This document shows, piece after piece, positions 9,026 to 17,598 of a stretch of 64,000 nucleotides of DNA (the first letter of the stretch is position 1; each line of letters starts with the position of its first letter). Under the pieces are notes generated by a model. The model had not been told where the DNA came from. It did no database searches and saw only the letters and a program-made list of their open reading frames with translations. Source of the stretch: Roseitalea sp. (GTDB lineage: Bacteria; Pseudomonadota; Alphaproteobacteria; Rhizobiales; Rhizobiaceae); contig JAEPON010000009.1 of assembly GCA_017642895.1 (NCBI GenBank), positions 115,604 to 179,603 on the forward strand, given 5' to 3'. The position numbers and the translations under genes were made by a program.

Positions 9026-10525
9026 ATGGATGCACTGTTCCAACTTGCTGACGGGTTTGCCTATGTTTTCCAGTGGCAAAACCTTCTGATCGTCCTTTTG
9101 GGCTGCGTCATGGGCACGATGATCGGGATGCTGCCTGGTCTGGGAGGGTCCAACGCAATCGCTGTTCTTCTGCCGCTCGTCTTCGCACTCGGGTTGGAGC
9201 CGGCAGCAGCCCTAATCCTCTTTGCGGGAATCTACTATGGCTCCGAATACGGGAATTCGATCTCGGCGATCCTGCTGAACATACCCGGAACGTCCGGTGC
9301 CGTGGCCACGACCTTTGACGGGCACCCCATGGCTCGCGACGGGCGAGCCGGGACGGCACTTGCAATGTCGGCGGTGGCCTCTTTCGTGGGCGGCACGATC
9401 AGTGTTGTGGGGCTTATGGTTTTCGCACCGCTCCTTGCGCGATGGGCACTTCATTTTGGCCCGGCCGAATATTTCGTCCTGATCGTTTTTGCGCTCACAA
9501 TGGTCTCCGCCCTATCGAAAGGCGATGCCCTCAAAGGGCTGATTTCCGCGATCCTGGGATTGATGGTCGCCACGATTGGTCTGGACCCCAATGGTTCGAC
9601 GGCTCGGTTCACCTTCGGATCGGTGAAGCTCTATGATGGGGTCGACTTTGTTGTTGCGATGATCGGTCTCTTTGCCATCGGCGAAGTGTTGATGACGCTG
9701 GAGCGCGTTCGGCAGCGTGATCAACTGGTGACCCTCGTATCGAGGGCCAGCATCAAGCTGTCCGAGATCAAGAAGACCGTCGGTACAATGCTGCGAAGCT
9801 CGGCAATCGGCTTTTTCATCGGCACCCTTCCCGGTGCCGGAGCAACGATCGCCAGCTTCCTCTGTTACATAATGGAAAAGACCTTGACAGGCAGCCGTGG
9901 GACATTCGGAGATGGTGACATCCGCGGTGTTGCCGCGCCGGAATCGGCCAACAACGCGGCGGCGAGCGGGGCCTTCGTACCGCTGTTGACTCTCGGCATT
10001 CCGGGCAGTGCGACCACGGCTATCATCCTCGTCGCACTGGTGGGACTGAACGTGCGACCCGGCCCTCTCTTGATCGGCAGTAATCCGGAGATTTTCTGGG
10101 GGCTCGTCGCATCGATGTATGTCGGAAACCTGATGCTTCTCGTTTTGAACCTGCCGCTGGTTGGCCTGTTCGTCCGGGTGCTGATGATTCCCCGTTGGGC
10201 GTTGATGCCGGTCGTCGTGGTCGTGAGTTTTGTCGCCATATACTCACTCAACAACAGTTCCTTTGATTTGCTCGTCATGACCGGGCTTGGAATCGGCGGG
10301 TACCTGATGCGGAAACTCGGCTTTCCCATCGCACCCGCAGTTCTCGGTCTCGTCCTGGGCAACCTCCTCGAAGTCAACCTGCGTCAGGCCATTGCTCTCA
10401 GTGACGGGGATTGGACCACCCTCGCCGGCAGCCCGATTACCTTGGTCTTGTGGCTCTGCGTCGCAGCGAGCCTGATGTCACCGGTTTTGCCCAGGCTGCT
10501 GTCGAAGCGCGCACGCAATGTCTAG
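9026..10525 (+). CDS. tctA: TTT transporter large membrane subunit, TctA-like
   Basis: A 499-residue polytopic inner-membrane protein of the TctA family, near its standard 500-residue length. Conserved segments are visible: GMLPGLGGSNAIAVLLPL near the N-terminus, GIYYGSEYG-SISAILLNIPG, and the second-half repeat GTLPGAGATIASFLCY with LTLGIPGSATTAI. These two homologous glycine/proline-rich loops are the expected inverted-repeat signature. Third gene of a TctC-TctB-TctA order, followed after 69 bases by catabolic genes on the same strand. Confidence 0.93.
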   Translation: MDALFQLADGFAYVFQWQNLLIVLLGCVMGTMIGMLPGLGGSNAIAVLLPLVFALGLEPAAALILFAGIYYGSEYGNSISAILLNIPGTSGAVATTFDGHPMARDGRAGTALAMSAVASFVGGTISVVGLMVFAPLLARWALHFGPAEYFVLIVFALTMVSALSKGDALKGLISAILGLMVATIGLDPNGSTARFTFGSVKLYDGVDFVVAMIGLFAIGEVLMTLERVRQRDQLVTLVSRASIKLSEIKKTVGTMLRSSAIGFFIGTLPGAGATIASFLCYIMEKTLTGSRGTFGDGDIRGVAAPESANNAAASGAFVPLLTLGIPGSATTAIILVALVGLNVRPGPLLIGSNPEIFWGLVASMYVGNLMLLVLNLPLVGLFVRVLMIPRWALMPVVVVVSFVAIYSLNNSSFDLLVMTGLGIGGYLMRKLGFPIAPAVLGLVLGNLLEVNLRQAIALSDGDWTTLAGSPITLVLWLCVAASLMSPVLPRLLSKRARNV

Positions 10526-10594
10526 CGGCCATTCAGGAGCGAGCAATGGTCACCGCGAGGCACGCCCCCGACAGGAAACGGATGGAAAAGCAAG

Positions 10595-11725
10595 ATGAAA
10601 GCAATCGTCATTGGAAGCGGAATCGTCGGGGCTTCAGTCGCATACCGCCTTGCTGAAGCCGGCGCCCAAGTCACAATTATCGAAGAACGCCGTATCGGCG
10701 GCGGCACCTCGAGCGTTTCTTATGCATGGGTGAATGCCTGCGAAAAACTCGACTCGAAATCCTATTTCGATCTCAACGTCATGGGTCGCGAAGCACATGA
10801 GCGCCTTGCAAACGAACTTGGTGGGCATGACTGGTATCCACGACCTGGAGTGCTGCAATGGCAGGACGCAAATTCCGAGGCCGGGGGCATTGATCGAGAA
10901 AACCAATTGGAGAAGTACGAAAAGCTCAAGTCATGGGGCTACCCGGCCGAGCTGATTGCCGCAGATCAACTCGGCTCTCTCGAGCCGGATATCGATCCCG
11001 CATTCTACGGAAACCGGCCCATCATTCACTATCTTGAGGACGGATGGTGCCACGCGGTCGTCTACGCCGGCCGGGTGATCGGCGCCGCGATTGATCGACA
11101 TGATGCACGGTTTGTTCGTGGCAAAGTTCGAGCTATCGCTACCGACGATGCAAAGTGCATCGGCGTCGACCTGGATGGTGGCGGCCGCATCGCGGCCCAT
11201 ATCGTGGTGAACGCGGCTGGCCGTTGGGCGAACGAGTTTCTTGATGATACGGCAACCGTGCCGCTCGCGCCCAAGGCTGGACTGGTCGCCTACACGATGC
11301 CGGCGGGCCTCAGACTGACGCGCGGCCTTCGAACACCGGAGCTTAACCTCCGGCCTGATGGGGCTGGACGGCTCCTGCTGCGTGCGGGCGACATCGATGA
11401 GCTCATCGACGGCGAGGCCCCGCCCGAGGCAGCGCAGGAGCACGCTGACGAACTGCTCGCGCGGGCGCGGCGTCTGCTTCCCGATCTTTCAGATGTGCCC
11501 CTCGAGGCGTCACGCGTCGCGATCCGGCCCAAACCGGCGGACTCGTACTCTGCAATTGGTCCGATACCCGGGCTGTCGGGATTTTATGCGACAGTGACAC
11601 ATAGCGGTGTCACGCTCGGTCCGGCAATTGGAGAGCTCGTGGCGGATGAGATCTTGAATGGCACGGAAAGGCCCGAGCTTGCGGACTTTCGGCCGGCACG
11701 TTTCAAGACGGCAGTGTCGGCATGA
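10595..11725 (+). CDS. FAD-dependent amino acid oxidase/dehydrogenase (DAO family)
   Basis: A 376-residue flavoprotein starting with the dinucleotide-binding motif GSGIVGAS (residues 7-14) and the terminal glutamate of beta strand 2 (IIEER). It belongs to the DAO superfamily, which includes D-amino-acid dehydrogenase, sarcosine oxidase, glycine oxidase and the catabolic opine oxidase subunits. The C-terminus has the family's THSGVTLGPAIGELVADEI segment that closes the FAD site. It probably oxidises the imported amine/amino acid at carbon-nitrogen. It is coupled by ATGA to an octopine-dehydrogenase-like gene, which favours an opine-like or N-substituted amino-acid substrate; exact substrate not determinable. 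Confidence 0.82.
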   Translation: MKAIVIGSGIVGASVAYRLAEAGAQVTIIEERRIGGGTSSVSYAWVNACEKLDSKSYFDLNVMGREAHERLANELGGHDWYPRPGVLQWQDANSEAGGIDRENQLEKYEKLKSWGYPAELIAADQLGSLEPDIDPAFYGNRPIIHYLEDGWCHAVVYAGRVIGAAIDRHDARFVRGKVRAIATDDAKCIGVDLDGGGRIAAHIVVNAAGRWANEFLDDTATVPLAPKAGLVAYTMPAGLRLTRGLRTPELNLRPDGAGRLLLRAGDIDELIDGEAPPEAAQEHADELLARARRLLPDLSDVPLEASRVAIRPKPADSYSAIGPIPGLSGFYATVTHSGVTLGPAIGELVADEILNGTERPELADFRPARFKTAVSA

Positions 11726-12765
11726 AGGTCGCAATCCTCGGATCGGGCGCTGCCGCTTTCGGGCTGGCTGTTGTCTTGTGCCAGAACAGCCACGATCCGG
11801 TTCTGTGGTCGCCGTCCGGAAATGGAACCAGTGATCTTGCGCAGACGGCGCGGATCATGTCCGAGGGGGCAATCGAGGGCAGCTTTCCGGTCAGTGTTGC
11901 GAAGTCGTGCACACATGCTGTCAAGGATGCGGACGCGGTCATTATTGCACTGCCTGCAATCGGGCACCGTGCAGTGATCGAAACACTTGCCCGCGACCTG
12001 ACCGCAGGTCAGAGCGTCATTATCTCCGCGCAATCGTCTTTCGGTGCGCTTCTCTTGGATCGGGAGTTGGCCGCGCGTGACCTGCAAGTGCCGATCGTTG
12101 CCTGGAACACGACCTTGCTGAGGTCTCGCAAGGTGGGTGGCAGCACAGTCAGGATTGCTACCTATCGCAAGAAGGTGGACATGGCAGTTCTTCCAAAAAC
12201 ACTGGAGTCGGACGGGACCGCCGTTTGTGAAGCCTTGTTCGGCGATCGCTTCAACCTGCGCTCGGACCTGTTGGCGGTGACGCTCAGCAATGTCAACGCC
12301 CAGTCCCATATGGCGCTCTGCCTTTGCAACTTCACTCGGATGGAACTGGGTGAGCAATGGGATCAAAACATTGGCAAGACGGAGGCCGTCAGGCGCCTGG
12401 AGGCCGCGCTGGATGACGAACGAATGGCGCTGGCTGCCGCCTTCGGCAGGGTTGTTCGCACACTCGATGAGCACCGGCTGCTCACACACGGATCGACTTC
12501 AGCCGCCCCCATCAAAACCTTGGGTCCCGCGACCTTGGAAACCCGGTACATCCTTGAGGATGTTCCGTTTGGACTGGTCACGCTGGTGACGTTGGGCGAC
12601 CTCTCCGGGACGGACATGCCGTTGCACAAAGCTGGCATCAATATCTTCGAAACACTCTATGGACGTCCCTTGGCATCCGAGAACGACCTCATACCAGCCC
12701 TCGGCCTCGACCGGCTGAGGGCAGAAGAACTTGGTGCGATCTGCCAGGCCGGTCATGCCGGATAG
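11722..12765 (+). CDS. NAD(P)-dependent octopine/nopaline dehydrogenase family protein
   Basis: A 347-residue two-domain dehydrogenase. The N-terminal Rossmann domain begins with VAILGSGAAAFGLAVVL (glycine motif at residues 6-11); the mid-protein has the conserved AWNTT segment and the C-terminal helical domain contains the SNVNAQSH catalytic region typical of octopine/nopaline dehydrogenases. In animals and Agrobacterium this fold condenses an amino acid with a 2-oxo acid reductively; in a catabolic operon it may run in the oxidative direction. The start overlaps the previous stop by ATGA. Family assignment is good, direction and substrate are inferred. Confidence 0.78.
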   Translation: MKVAILGSGAAAFGLAVVLCQNSHDPVLWSPSGNGTSDLAQTARIMSEGAIEGSFPVSVAKSCTHAVKDADAVIIALPAIGHRAVIETLARDLTAGQSVIISAQSSFGALLLDRELAARDLQVPIVAWNTTLLRSRKVGGSTVRIATYRKKVDMAVLPKTLESDGTAVCEALFGDRFNLRSDLLAVTLSNVNAQSHMALCLCNFTRMELGEQWDQNIGKTEAVRRLEAALDDERMALAAAFGRVVRTLDEHRLLTHGSTSAAPIKTLGPATLETRYILEDVPFGLVTLVTLGDLSGTDMPLHKAGINIFETLYGRPLASENDLIPALGLDRLRAEELGAICQAGHAG

Positions 12766-12829
12766 TTCCGCCATCGCCGCATCGGCACCCAATGCATCCC
12801 GAGCCTTGATTGATCAAAAGGACCATTCC

Positions 12830-13999
12830 ATGCGCATGAGTGGACGACATTTCTTACAGATTCCGGGGCCGTCCAACTGTCCGACACCTGTACTGGCGGC
12901 GCTGGCCAAACCGACCATCGACCATCGGGGGCCGGAATTCCGCGCACTGATCGAGGGGCTGCTTCCGAAAGTCGCGGGAATATTTGCGACCAAGAATCCC
13001 GTTGTGATCTTTCCCAGCTCCGGAACGGGCGCATGGGAGGCTGCCCTGGTGAACACCCTCAGCCCGGGCGACCGGATCCTGATGTACGAAACTGGTTGGT
13101 TCGCAAAACTCTGGTCGGATCTCGCCGAGCGATTGGGTCTCCTGCCGGAAGTCATCAGGGGTGATTGGAGGGGCGGCGCGGATCCCGCGGCGATCGCAGC
13201 GCGCCTGAAGGCCGATCACGCTCATGAAATCAAGGCGGTCTGCGTCGTTCACAACGAGACTTCGACCGGCGCAGTCACGTCGGTTCCGCAGATAAGGGCC
13301 GCCATTGACGAAGCCGAACATTCCTCACTTCTGCTTGTTGACACCATCTCGTCTCTGGGAAGTCTCGACTACCGGCACGACGAATGGGGTGTTGATGTCA
13401 CCATCTCGGGATCGCAGAAGGGCTTGATGCTCCCGCCCGGGATTTCGTTCAATGCCGTCTCTGACAGGGCGCTGGATGCCTCGGGGGCTGCGAGCCACAT
13501 GCGGAGTTATTGGGATTGGGCGCCGATCATCGAAGCCAACGAGAAAGGGCTTTTTCCCTACACTCCAAATACCAACCTGCTCCAGGCGCTCGACGTTGCG
13601 TTGAACCTGATGCTGGAGGAGGGTCTTGCAGCGATCCGTGAGCGCCATTCCTACGCCGGTGCGGCGACCCGCGCGGCCGTGCGACATTGGGGTTTGGAAC
13701 TTCAGTGTGTCGACGAGGCCGCCCAATCCGATGTTCTGACTGCCGTACGCCTGCCCGAAGGACACTCTGCAGACGATCTTCGTGAAACGGTGCTCGCGCG
13801 AAGCAACATGTCACTGGGGAGCGGCCTCGGCCAATTGACCGACAAGGTATTCCGGATGGGGCACCTCGGCGACTTCAACTTGCCGCAAATCCTGGGAATG
13901 ATTGCGGCAGTCGAGCTGGGTTTGACTGAGCAACAAATTCCGTTTCGGCCAGGGGCGACTGAGGCAGCACTTCAGGAGTTGCTGTCAATCGGGCATTGA
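12830..13999 (+). CDS. Class V aminotransferase, alanine/serine-glyoxylate aminotransferase type
   Basis: A 389-residue PLP enzyme. It opens with the family signature IPGPSNCPTPVLAAL, has the phosphate-binding SSGTGAWEAAL (near 64), the HNETSTG segment (near 141), the PLP-contacting aspartate of LLVDTISS (D171) and the Schiff-base lysine in GSQKG (K197). These features place it with serine-glyoxylate and alanine-glyoxylate aminotransferases. The start at 12830 begins at the conserved N-terminus behind AAAAGGA; the longer frame from 12731 overlaps the previous gene without support. It likely transfers the amino group released by the upstream oxidoreductases. Last gene of the operon. Confidence 0.88.
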   Translation: MRMSGRHFLQIPGPSNCPTPVLAALAKPTIDHRGPEFRALIEGLLPKVAGIFATKNPVVIFPSSGTGAWEAALVNTLSPGDRILMYETGWFAKLWSDLAERLGLLPEVIRGDWRGGADPAAIAARLKADHAHEIKAVCVVHNETSTGAVTSVPQIRAAIDEAEHSSLLLVDTISSLGSLDYRHDEWGVDVTISGSQKGLMLPPGISFNAVSDRALDASGAASHMRSYWDWAPIIEANEKGLFPYTPNTNLLQALDVALNLMLEEGLAAIRERHSYAGAATRAAVRHWGLELQCVDEAAQSDVLTAVRLPEGHSADDLRETVLARSNMSLGSGLGQLTDKVFRMGHLGDFNLPQILGMIAAVELGLTEQQIPFRPGATEAALQELLSIGH

Positions 14000-14162
14000 C
14001 CAACCCATTCCGGCTCAAAACCGTCGCTGACCGTGTTCTTTGCCAAGGTTCGCTTGTTGGTCAGTCCGATCCTCGGATTGCCTGAATGATACTGCAGCCG
14101 CGTCCGGGGGGAGCATCAACAAACCGCGCTGATGTCGCTCTCACCCGGTGCTTCCACACGCG

Positions 14163-15143
14163 CTAGGCTTCCGTCGTCGTGTTCATGATGTTGTCGTCGA
14201 CATGGGGCATGTAGTCGGTCGGTCCCCACATCGCCAGCGCCATCTTGATGTCCTTCATGCCCCATTCGATGGGCTCCCAGTCCGGGTCAAAGATCAGATA
14301 GCCGGCGCTGAAGATTTCGACGCGATGGCCGGAGCCCGGATCCCTGACATAGAGGAACATTGCCTGGCTGACGCCGTGCTTCCCCGGGCCTTGGTCCAGC
14401 GCGAAGCCGGCTTCGACGAGGATATCCGACGCCCTGAGCACGTCCTGCGCATTGTCGAGCCAGTAGGCAAGGTGATGCATCCGTGCCGGCGTTGTTTCCT
14501 GCGGGCCGGCTTTCATCACCGCGACATCGTGCACGAGCGGCGTCACGCTCATCCATCCGCCGATGCGACCATGGGGTCCGGTGGCATATTCACGCAGCTT
14601 GAAGCCGAGATTGTCGGAAAGCCACTCATGCTGTGCGAGCGGGTCATGGGTCGTCCAGAGATTGATGTGGTCGATGCGCCGGACCGAGATGCCGTGGTGC
14701 CAGGAGCGGTACGGCTGGTTCAGAAGCACCGAGCGATCGGCATCCGCAACGGCCGTTTTTTCGACGTCGTAGTAGAGGCGAAACTTGTGACCTGACGGCA
14801 TCTGGAAGCGAAGCGACTCGCCGATCCCGTCTTCGGCATTGGGCGGCTCGACCGCTACATCGGTGCCGTTTCCGGTCAGGATCTCGTGGAAGCCTTCCAG
14901 ATCCTCGGGTCGCTTGACGCGCCATGTGACATGATCAAGCCGGGCCCGGTCGCCCGCTTCCAGCACCAGGCTGTGATGTTCGTGCTCCATACCGGCGCGC
15001 AGATAGACCTTGGTGTCCGTCCGCGCTGTGATGTGAAGCCCCAATATGTCGTGGAAGAACCAAAGGGACTTGTCCAGGTCCGGCGTGTAGAGATGTGCCG
15101 CTCCCAGCTTGGCGATCTCGGGATAGTGGCGGAACTCGGTCAT
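14163..15143 (-). CDS. Extradiol ring-cleavage dioxygenase (catechol 2,3-dioxygenase, type I VOC)
   Basis: A 326-residue two-module vicinal-oxygen-chelate enzyme. Predicted Fe(II) ligands of the C-terminal module are H159 (IDHINLW), H223 or H224 (MHHLAYW) and E276 (HRVEIF), matching the 2-His-1-carboxylate pattern of type I extradiol dioxygenases; an approximate copy of the ring-cleavage signature (GKH...LYVRDPGSGHRVE) spans 254-276. The start at 15143 follows AGGAGAGG and omits a 37-residue upstream extension. It cleaves a catecholic ring next to the hydroxyls and feeds the hydrolase-hydratase-aldolase genes at 16629-22196. Its promoter shares -35, gap and operator with that operon, so the two are coordinately controlled. 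Confidence 0.9.
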   Translation of the reverse strand: MTEFRHYPEIAKLGAAHLYTPDLDKSLWFFHDILGLHITARTDTKVYLRAGMEHEHHSLVLEAGDRARLDHVTWRVKRPEDLEGFHEILTGNGTDVAVEPPNAEDGIGESLRFQMPSGHKFRLYYDVEKTAVADADRSVLLNQPYRSWHHGISVRRIDHINLWTTHDPLAQHEWLSDNLGFKLREYATGPHGRIGGWMSVTPLVHDVAVMKAGPQETTPARMHHLAYWLDNAQDVLRASDILVEAGFALDQGPGKHGVSQAMFLYVRDPGSGHRVEIFSAGYLIFDPDWEPIEWGMKDIKMALAMWGPTDYMPHVDDNIMNTTTEA

Positions 15144-15274
15144 GTCCTCTCCTCCTGGCATGTTTCCCGCAGGTCTTGCGTGGCGACCGCTGACTTGGAA
15201 CGGCTTGCTGACGAAACGCACATGGAGCGCGGCGCACAGCGTCGGACTCAGCACGTTTCCACGCCGCGATCATT

Positions 15275-15313
15275 ATTGTAGGACAATTTCTATGAATTTT
15301 GCGAGGATGTCAA
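15275..15313 (-). promoter_or_regulatory. Promoter and GntR operator of the extradiol dioxygenase gene
   Basis: Reading the minus strand, a perfect TTGACA (-35, 15313 to 15308) is followed by exactly 20 bases and then ATTGTCCTACAAT (15287 to 15275). The 13-mer fits the FadR-subfamily consensus TNGTNNNACNA. The arrangement is identical, base for base in -35 and operator, to the promoter at 16435-16473, so one regulator, most simply the product of 15468-16151, should control both. A -10 (TAGAAA, 15292 to 15287) abuts the operator, which suits repression. Confidence 0.75.
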
Positions 15314-15439
15314 GCCGAAATGGCCCGCGCAGATCGGGCGGCACCGATCTGATTCACATATCAATTCCAATTTATTTTAGAATTCAATATGTTGGTTTTT
15401 TTTCTTGTTGCCCGCTGCTTTGGCAGAAAGGCTCGAAAA

Positions 15440-15452
15440 ATTGTCCAACATT
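15440..15452 (+). promoter_or_regulatory. Third, imperfect copy of the GntR operator
   Basis: ATTGTCCAACATT matches the 13-base operator of the two flanking promoters at 11 of 13 positions and lies just beyond the gntR stop. It has no -35 at the 20-base distance, so it may be an auxiliary site rather than a promoter operator. Confidence 0.45.
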
Positions 15453-15467
15453 AGGTAGATGGAGGGC

Positions 15468-16151
15468 TTACGGCTTCTTTGCAAACCGGAACAACCGATC
15501 GAACTCGTCCTGATCCATGCGCTGCACAATGCCGTTCAGCCGCGCGACATGGGCATGGGCGGCATCCTCGGCGCCGTCCTCGTCGCCATCCAGGATCTTG
15601 CCGATCAGCGTGGCGTGCTCCTTTGCGGACTGAACGATGTCGACCGTGTTTGGATTGCCGAGAAACCGGAGCCGCATGGCCGGCATCCGCAAACGTCTCC
15701 AATGACTCTCCAGCGTTTCATTGTTGGCTTGTCGCAGGATCGTCGTGTGCAGTTCGGCGTCGTGCTCGGCAAATGGGCGGGTTTGTTTGCCACGGCTGAT
15801 TTGCGTTGCTTCATGCAGGAAGGGGAGCAGGTTGTCCCGGACGCCGGCCTCGTCGATTCGTTTGGCGCATCTGCGCGCCGCAAACCCCTCAAACAGCCCT
15901 CGCATCTGGAAGAACTCGGCGAATTGCTGGCGCGTCAGCTCGCGCACGACAGCACCCTTGTTCTGCTGAATGGTGATCAGGCCATCGTTTTGAAGAAGCT
16001 GCAGGGCTTCGCGCAGCGGGCCGCGGCTGACGTTCAGCTTTTTTGTCAGCGCGGCTTCGGTCAGGCGCTGCCCGGCGACAAATTCGCCGTTCACTATCGC
16101 CTGTTCGATGTCAGAGCGAATGCGCTCAACCGCAGAAGTGTGGTTCTTCAT
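15468..16151 (-). CDS. GntR/FCD-family regulator of the meta-cleavage genes
   Basis: A 227-residue regulator with a winged helix at about residues 8-75 (GQRLTEAALTKKLNVSRGPLREAL, then NKGAVV) and an FCD all-helical effector domain behind it. It sits between the dioxygenase and the hydroxylase operon, and copies of a FadR-type operator occur at both of their promoters. Likely a repressor relieved by the aromatic substrate or a ring-cleavage product, since the operators overlap the -10 regions. The start at ATG 16151 has no strong ribosome site. Its own promoter must lie in 16152-16470. Confidence 0.9.
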   Translation of the reverse strand: MKNHTSAVERIRSDIEQAIVNGEFVAGQRLTEAALTKKLNVSRGPLREALQLLQNDGLITIQQNKGAVVRELTRQQFAEFFQMRGLFEGFAARRCAKRIDEAGVRDNLLPFLHEATQISRGKQTRPFAEHDAELHTTILRQANNETLESHWRRLRMPAMRLRFLGNPNTVDIVQSAKEHATLIGKILDGDEDGAEDAAHAHVARLNGIVQRMDQDEFDRLFRFAKKP

Positions 16152-16234
16152 CAGCCAATCCAGTCGTCTGTCCTGCTTGGATAGGTCATTCGCGCCGGCG
16201 GCTCAACATGGTCAGCGTTTCGCCGGCGAGGCCA

Positions 16235-16279
16235 CTGCGCGCTCGCTGCGCGCAGCCTGGCGCAAGGGTGCTCTTGCGC
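16235..16279. repeat. Two back-to-back perfect hairpins in the gntR upstream region
   Basis: Hairpin 1 has arms CTGCGCGC/GCGCGCAG (16235-16242 and 16248-16255) around a five-base loop. Hairpin 2 has arms GCGCAAG/CTTGCGC (16260-16266 and 16273-16279) around a six-base loop, followed by TTT. Four bases separate them. They may lie in the 5' leader of gntR or act as a boundary between divergent transcripts; function unknown. Confidence 0.6.
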
Positions 16280-16434
16280 TTTCCGCAGAGGCATGTCGAT
16301 TCCCGATTCCCATTGATCGCCCTACAAAAGTACCATTTGGGTCGGAGATTGGCTGATATGGAGTGGACTGCTTCTTGGGCCATTTCGGATATCATATTCA
16401 TAATAAACACAAAAATATCGGATTTGTCGACGAT

Positions 16435-16473
16435 TTGACATCTTCCCGCCGTGCGTCTAGATTGTCCTACAAT
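16435..16473 (+). promoter_or_regulatory. Promoter and GntR operator of the meta-cleavage operon
   Basis: A consensus TTGACA (16435-16440), a 17-base spacer and TAGATT (16458-16463) form a good sigma-70 promoter. ATTGTCCTACAAT (16461-16473) overlaps the -10 and the expected start of transcription. The distance from -35 to operator is 20 bases, the same as at the dioxygenase promoter. Geometry indicates repression by steric block. Confidence 0.78.
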
Positions 16474-16628
16474 TATGAACTGTAGCATAAGGGTGCGCCG
16501 AAGGGATTTGTGGACGCGGCGGGTCGGCGCTGGTTGAGGCCGGCGGAGGTTTTCGGCTTTTCCGGACTGTCCTGCGGCGTCTCGGAGACAGGCCCTCAAG
16601 CGTAGCGCCCATGCAAGGAGGAGGCACA

Positions 16629-17486
16629 ATGAGCACCTACACGGAAGCGGCCACCGGCAACCATGCAACGGTCAACGCGCCCGGCCTGATCGATTTCGAT
16701 CTTCACTACAATGAGGCGGGGACCGGCGAAGCCGTCGTCATGCTCCATGGCGGCGGGCCAGGCGCTTCTGGCTGGAGCAACTTCAACAGGAATTTCGACT
16801 TCTTCTGCGATGCCGGATTCCGCGTCATCCTGCTCGATTGCCCGGGCTTCAACAAATCGGGCGAGATCATCCCCGATGTCGCGCGCGGCCTGATGAACGC
16901 CCATGCGGTCAAGGGGCTGCTCGACGAACTGGCGATCGAGAAGGCGCATCTGGTCGGCAATTCGCTCGGTGGCGTGTCGGCGCTCAACTTTGCGCTCGAA
17001 TACCCCGAACGTCTCGACCGGCTGGTCCTGATGGGCACCGCCGGCATGGGCCACAGCGTGACCCAGCCGAACCCGCAGGAAGGCATCAAGAAAATGGTCA
17101 AGCTCTATAGCGCGCCAAGCTATGAGAACTTCGTCGACATGCTCGAGGTCTTCGTTTTTGACCCGTCGGGGATCTCCGAGGATCTGCGGCAAGGCCGCTG
17201 GGCGAACATCCAGAGCAACAAGGCGCATTTGGAGAACTTCCTGGCCAGCACCAAGACCGTTCCGTTCACGGCCTGGGACGTCTCGGCACGCGTGCACGAG
17301 ATCACCCACAAGACGCTGGTCGTCTGGGGGCGAGACGACCGCTTCGTGCCGATCGACAATGCGCTGAAGCTTATCAACTACATGCCCGATGCGCGCCTGC
17401 ACGTGTTTTCCCGATGCGGGCACTGGGCGCAGTGGGAACATGCCGAGGCCTTCAACCGCCTCGTCCTCGATTTCCTGAGGAACTAG
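16629..17486 (+). CDS. mhpC: Meta-cleavage product C-C hydrolase (MhpC/BphD family)
   Basis: A 285-residue alpha/beta hydrolase. The oxyanion-hole motif [10 protein letters not shown] (40-49) and the catalytic triad S112 (GNSLGG), D237 (GRDDRFVP) and H265 (CGHWAQW) are all visible; these residue numbers coincide with the known triad of BphD from strain LB400. It hydrolyses the ring-fission product of the extradiol dioxygenase, releasing a carboxylic acid and 2-hydroxypenta-2,4-dienoate. AAGGAGGAG precedes ATG 16629; the earlier ATG at 16611 lies inside that ribosome site. First gene of the operon ending at 22196. The acid side product, and so the growth substrate, cannot be read from the sequence. 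Confidence 0.93.
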   Translation: MSTYTEAATGNHATVNAPGLIDFDLHYNEAGTGEAVVMLHGGGPGASGWSNFNRNFDFFCDAGFRVILLDCPGFNKSGEIIPDVARGLMNAHAVKGLLDELAIEKAHLVGNSLGGVSALNFALEYPERLDRLVLMGTAGMGHSVTQPNPQEGIKKMVKLYSAPSYENFVDMLEVFVFDPSGISEDLRQGRWANIQSNKAHLENFLASTKTVPFTAWDVSARVHEITHKTLVVWGRDDRFVPIDNALKLINYMPDARLHVFSRCGHWAQWEHAEAFNRLVLDFLRN

Positions 17487-17598
17487 CCGACACAGCCGGT
17501 CACAAGACACCGTCGGTCTTTCCGGAACGGACACGCGCCGAGGACGCGGTTTCGGACAAGGGCCAACGCGAACCGAAGACACATTTGGAGGAACTGAA

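Larger units (their letters stand above)
15144..15467. other. 324-base regulatory gap between the dioxygenase and gntR genes
   Basis: No gene is supported. It holds the dioxygenase leader, its promoter/operator (15275-15313) and a second operator-like copy (15440-15452) close to the gntR stop. The stretch 15350-15420 is markedly AT-rich compared with its surroundings. Confidence 0.6.
16152..16628. other. 477-base regulatory gap between gntR and the meta-cleavage operon
   Basis: No protein gene is supported; open frames on either strand lack ribosome sites and family resemblance. The gap divides into a GC-rich part with two adjacent perfect hairpins (16235-16279), an AT-rich part (about 16330-16440), the promoter/operator of the operon (16435-16473) and a roughly 155-base leader before the first start at 16629. 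Confidence 0.6.

Noticed and set aside
16411..16427. TATCGGATTTGT resembling the start of the four-copy promoter element
   Set aside because: It matches only the first 12 bases, lacks the TGAATG core and the ATTGCC box at the right distance, and lies in a different regulatory unit.
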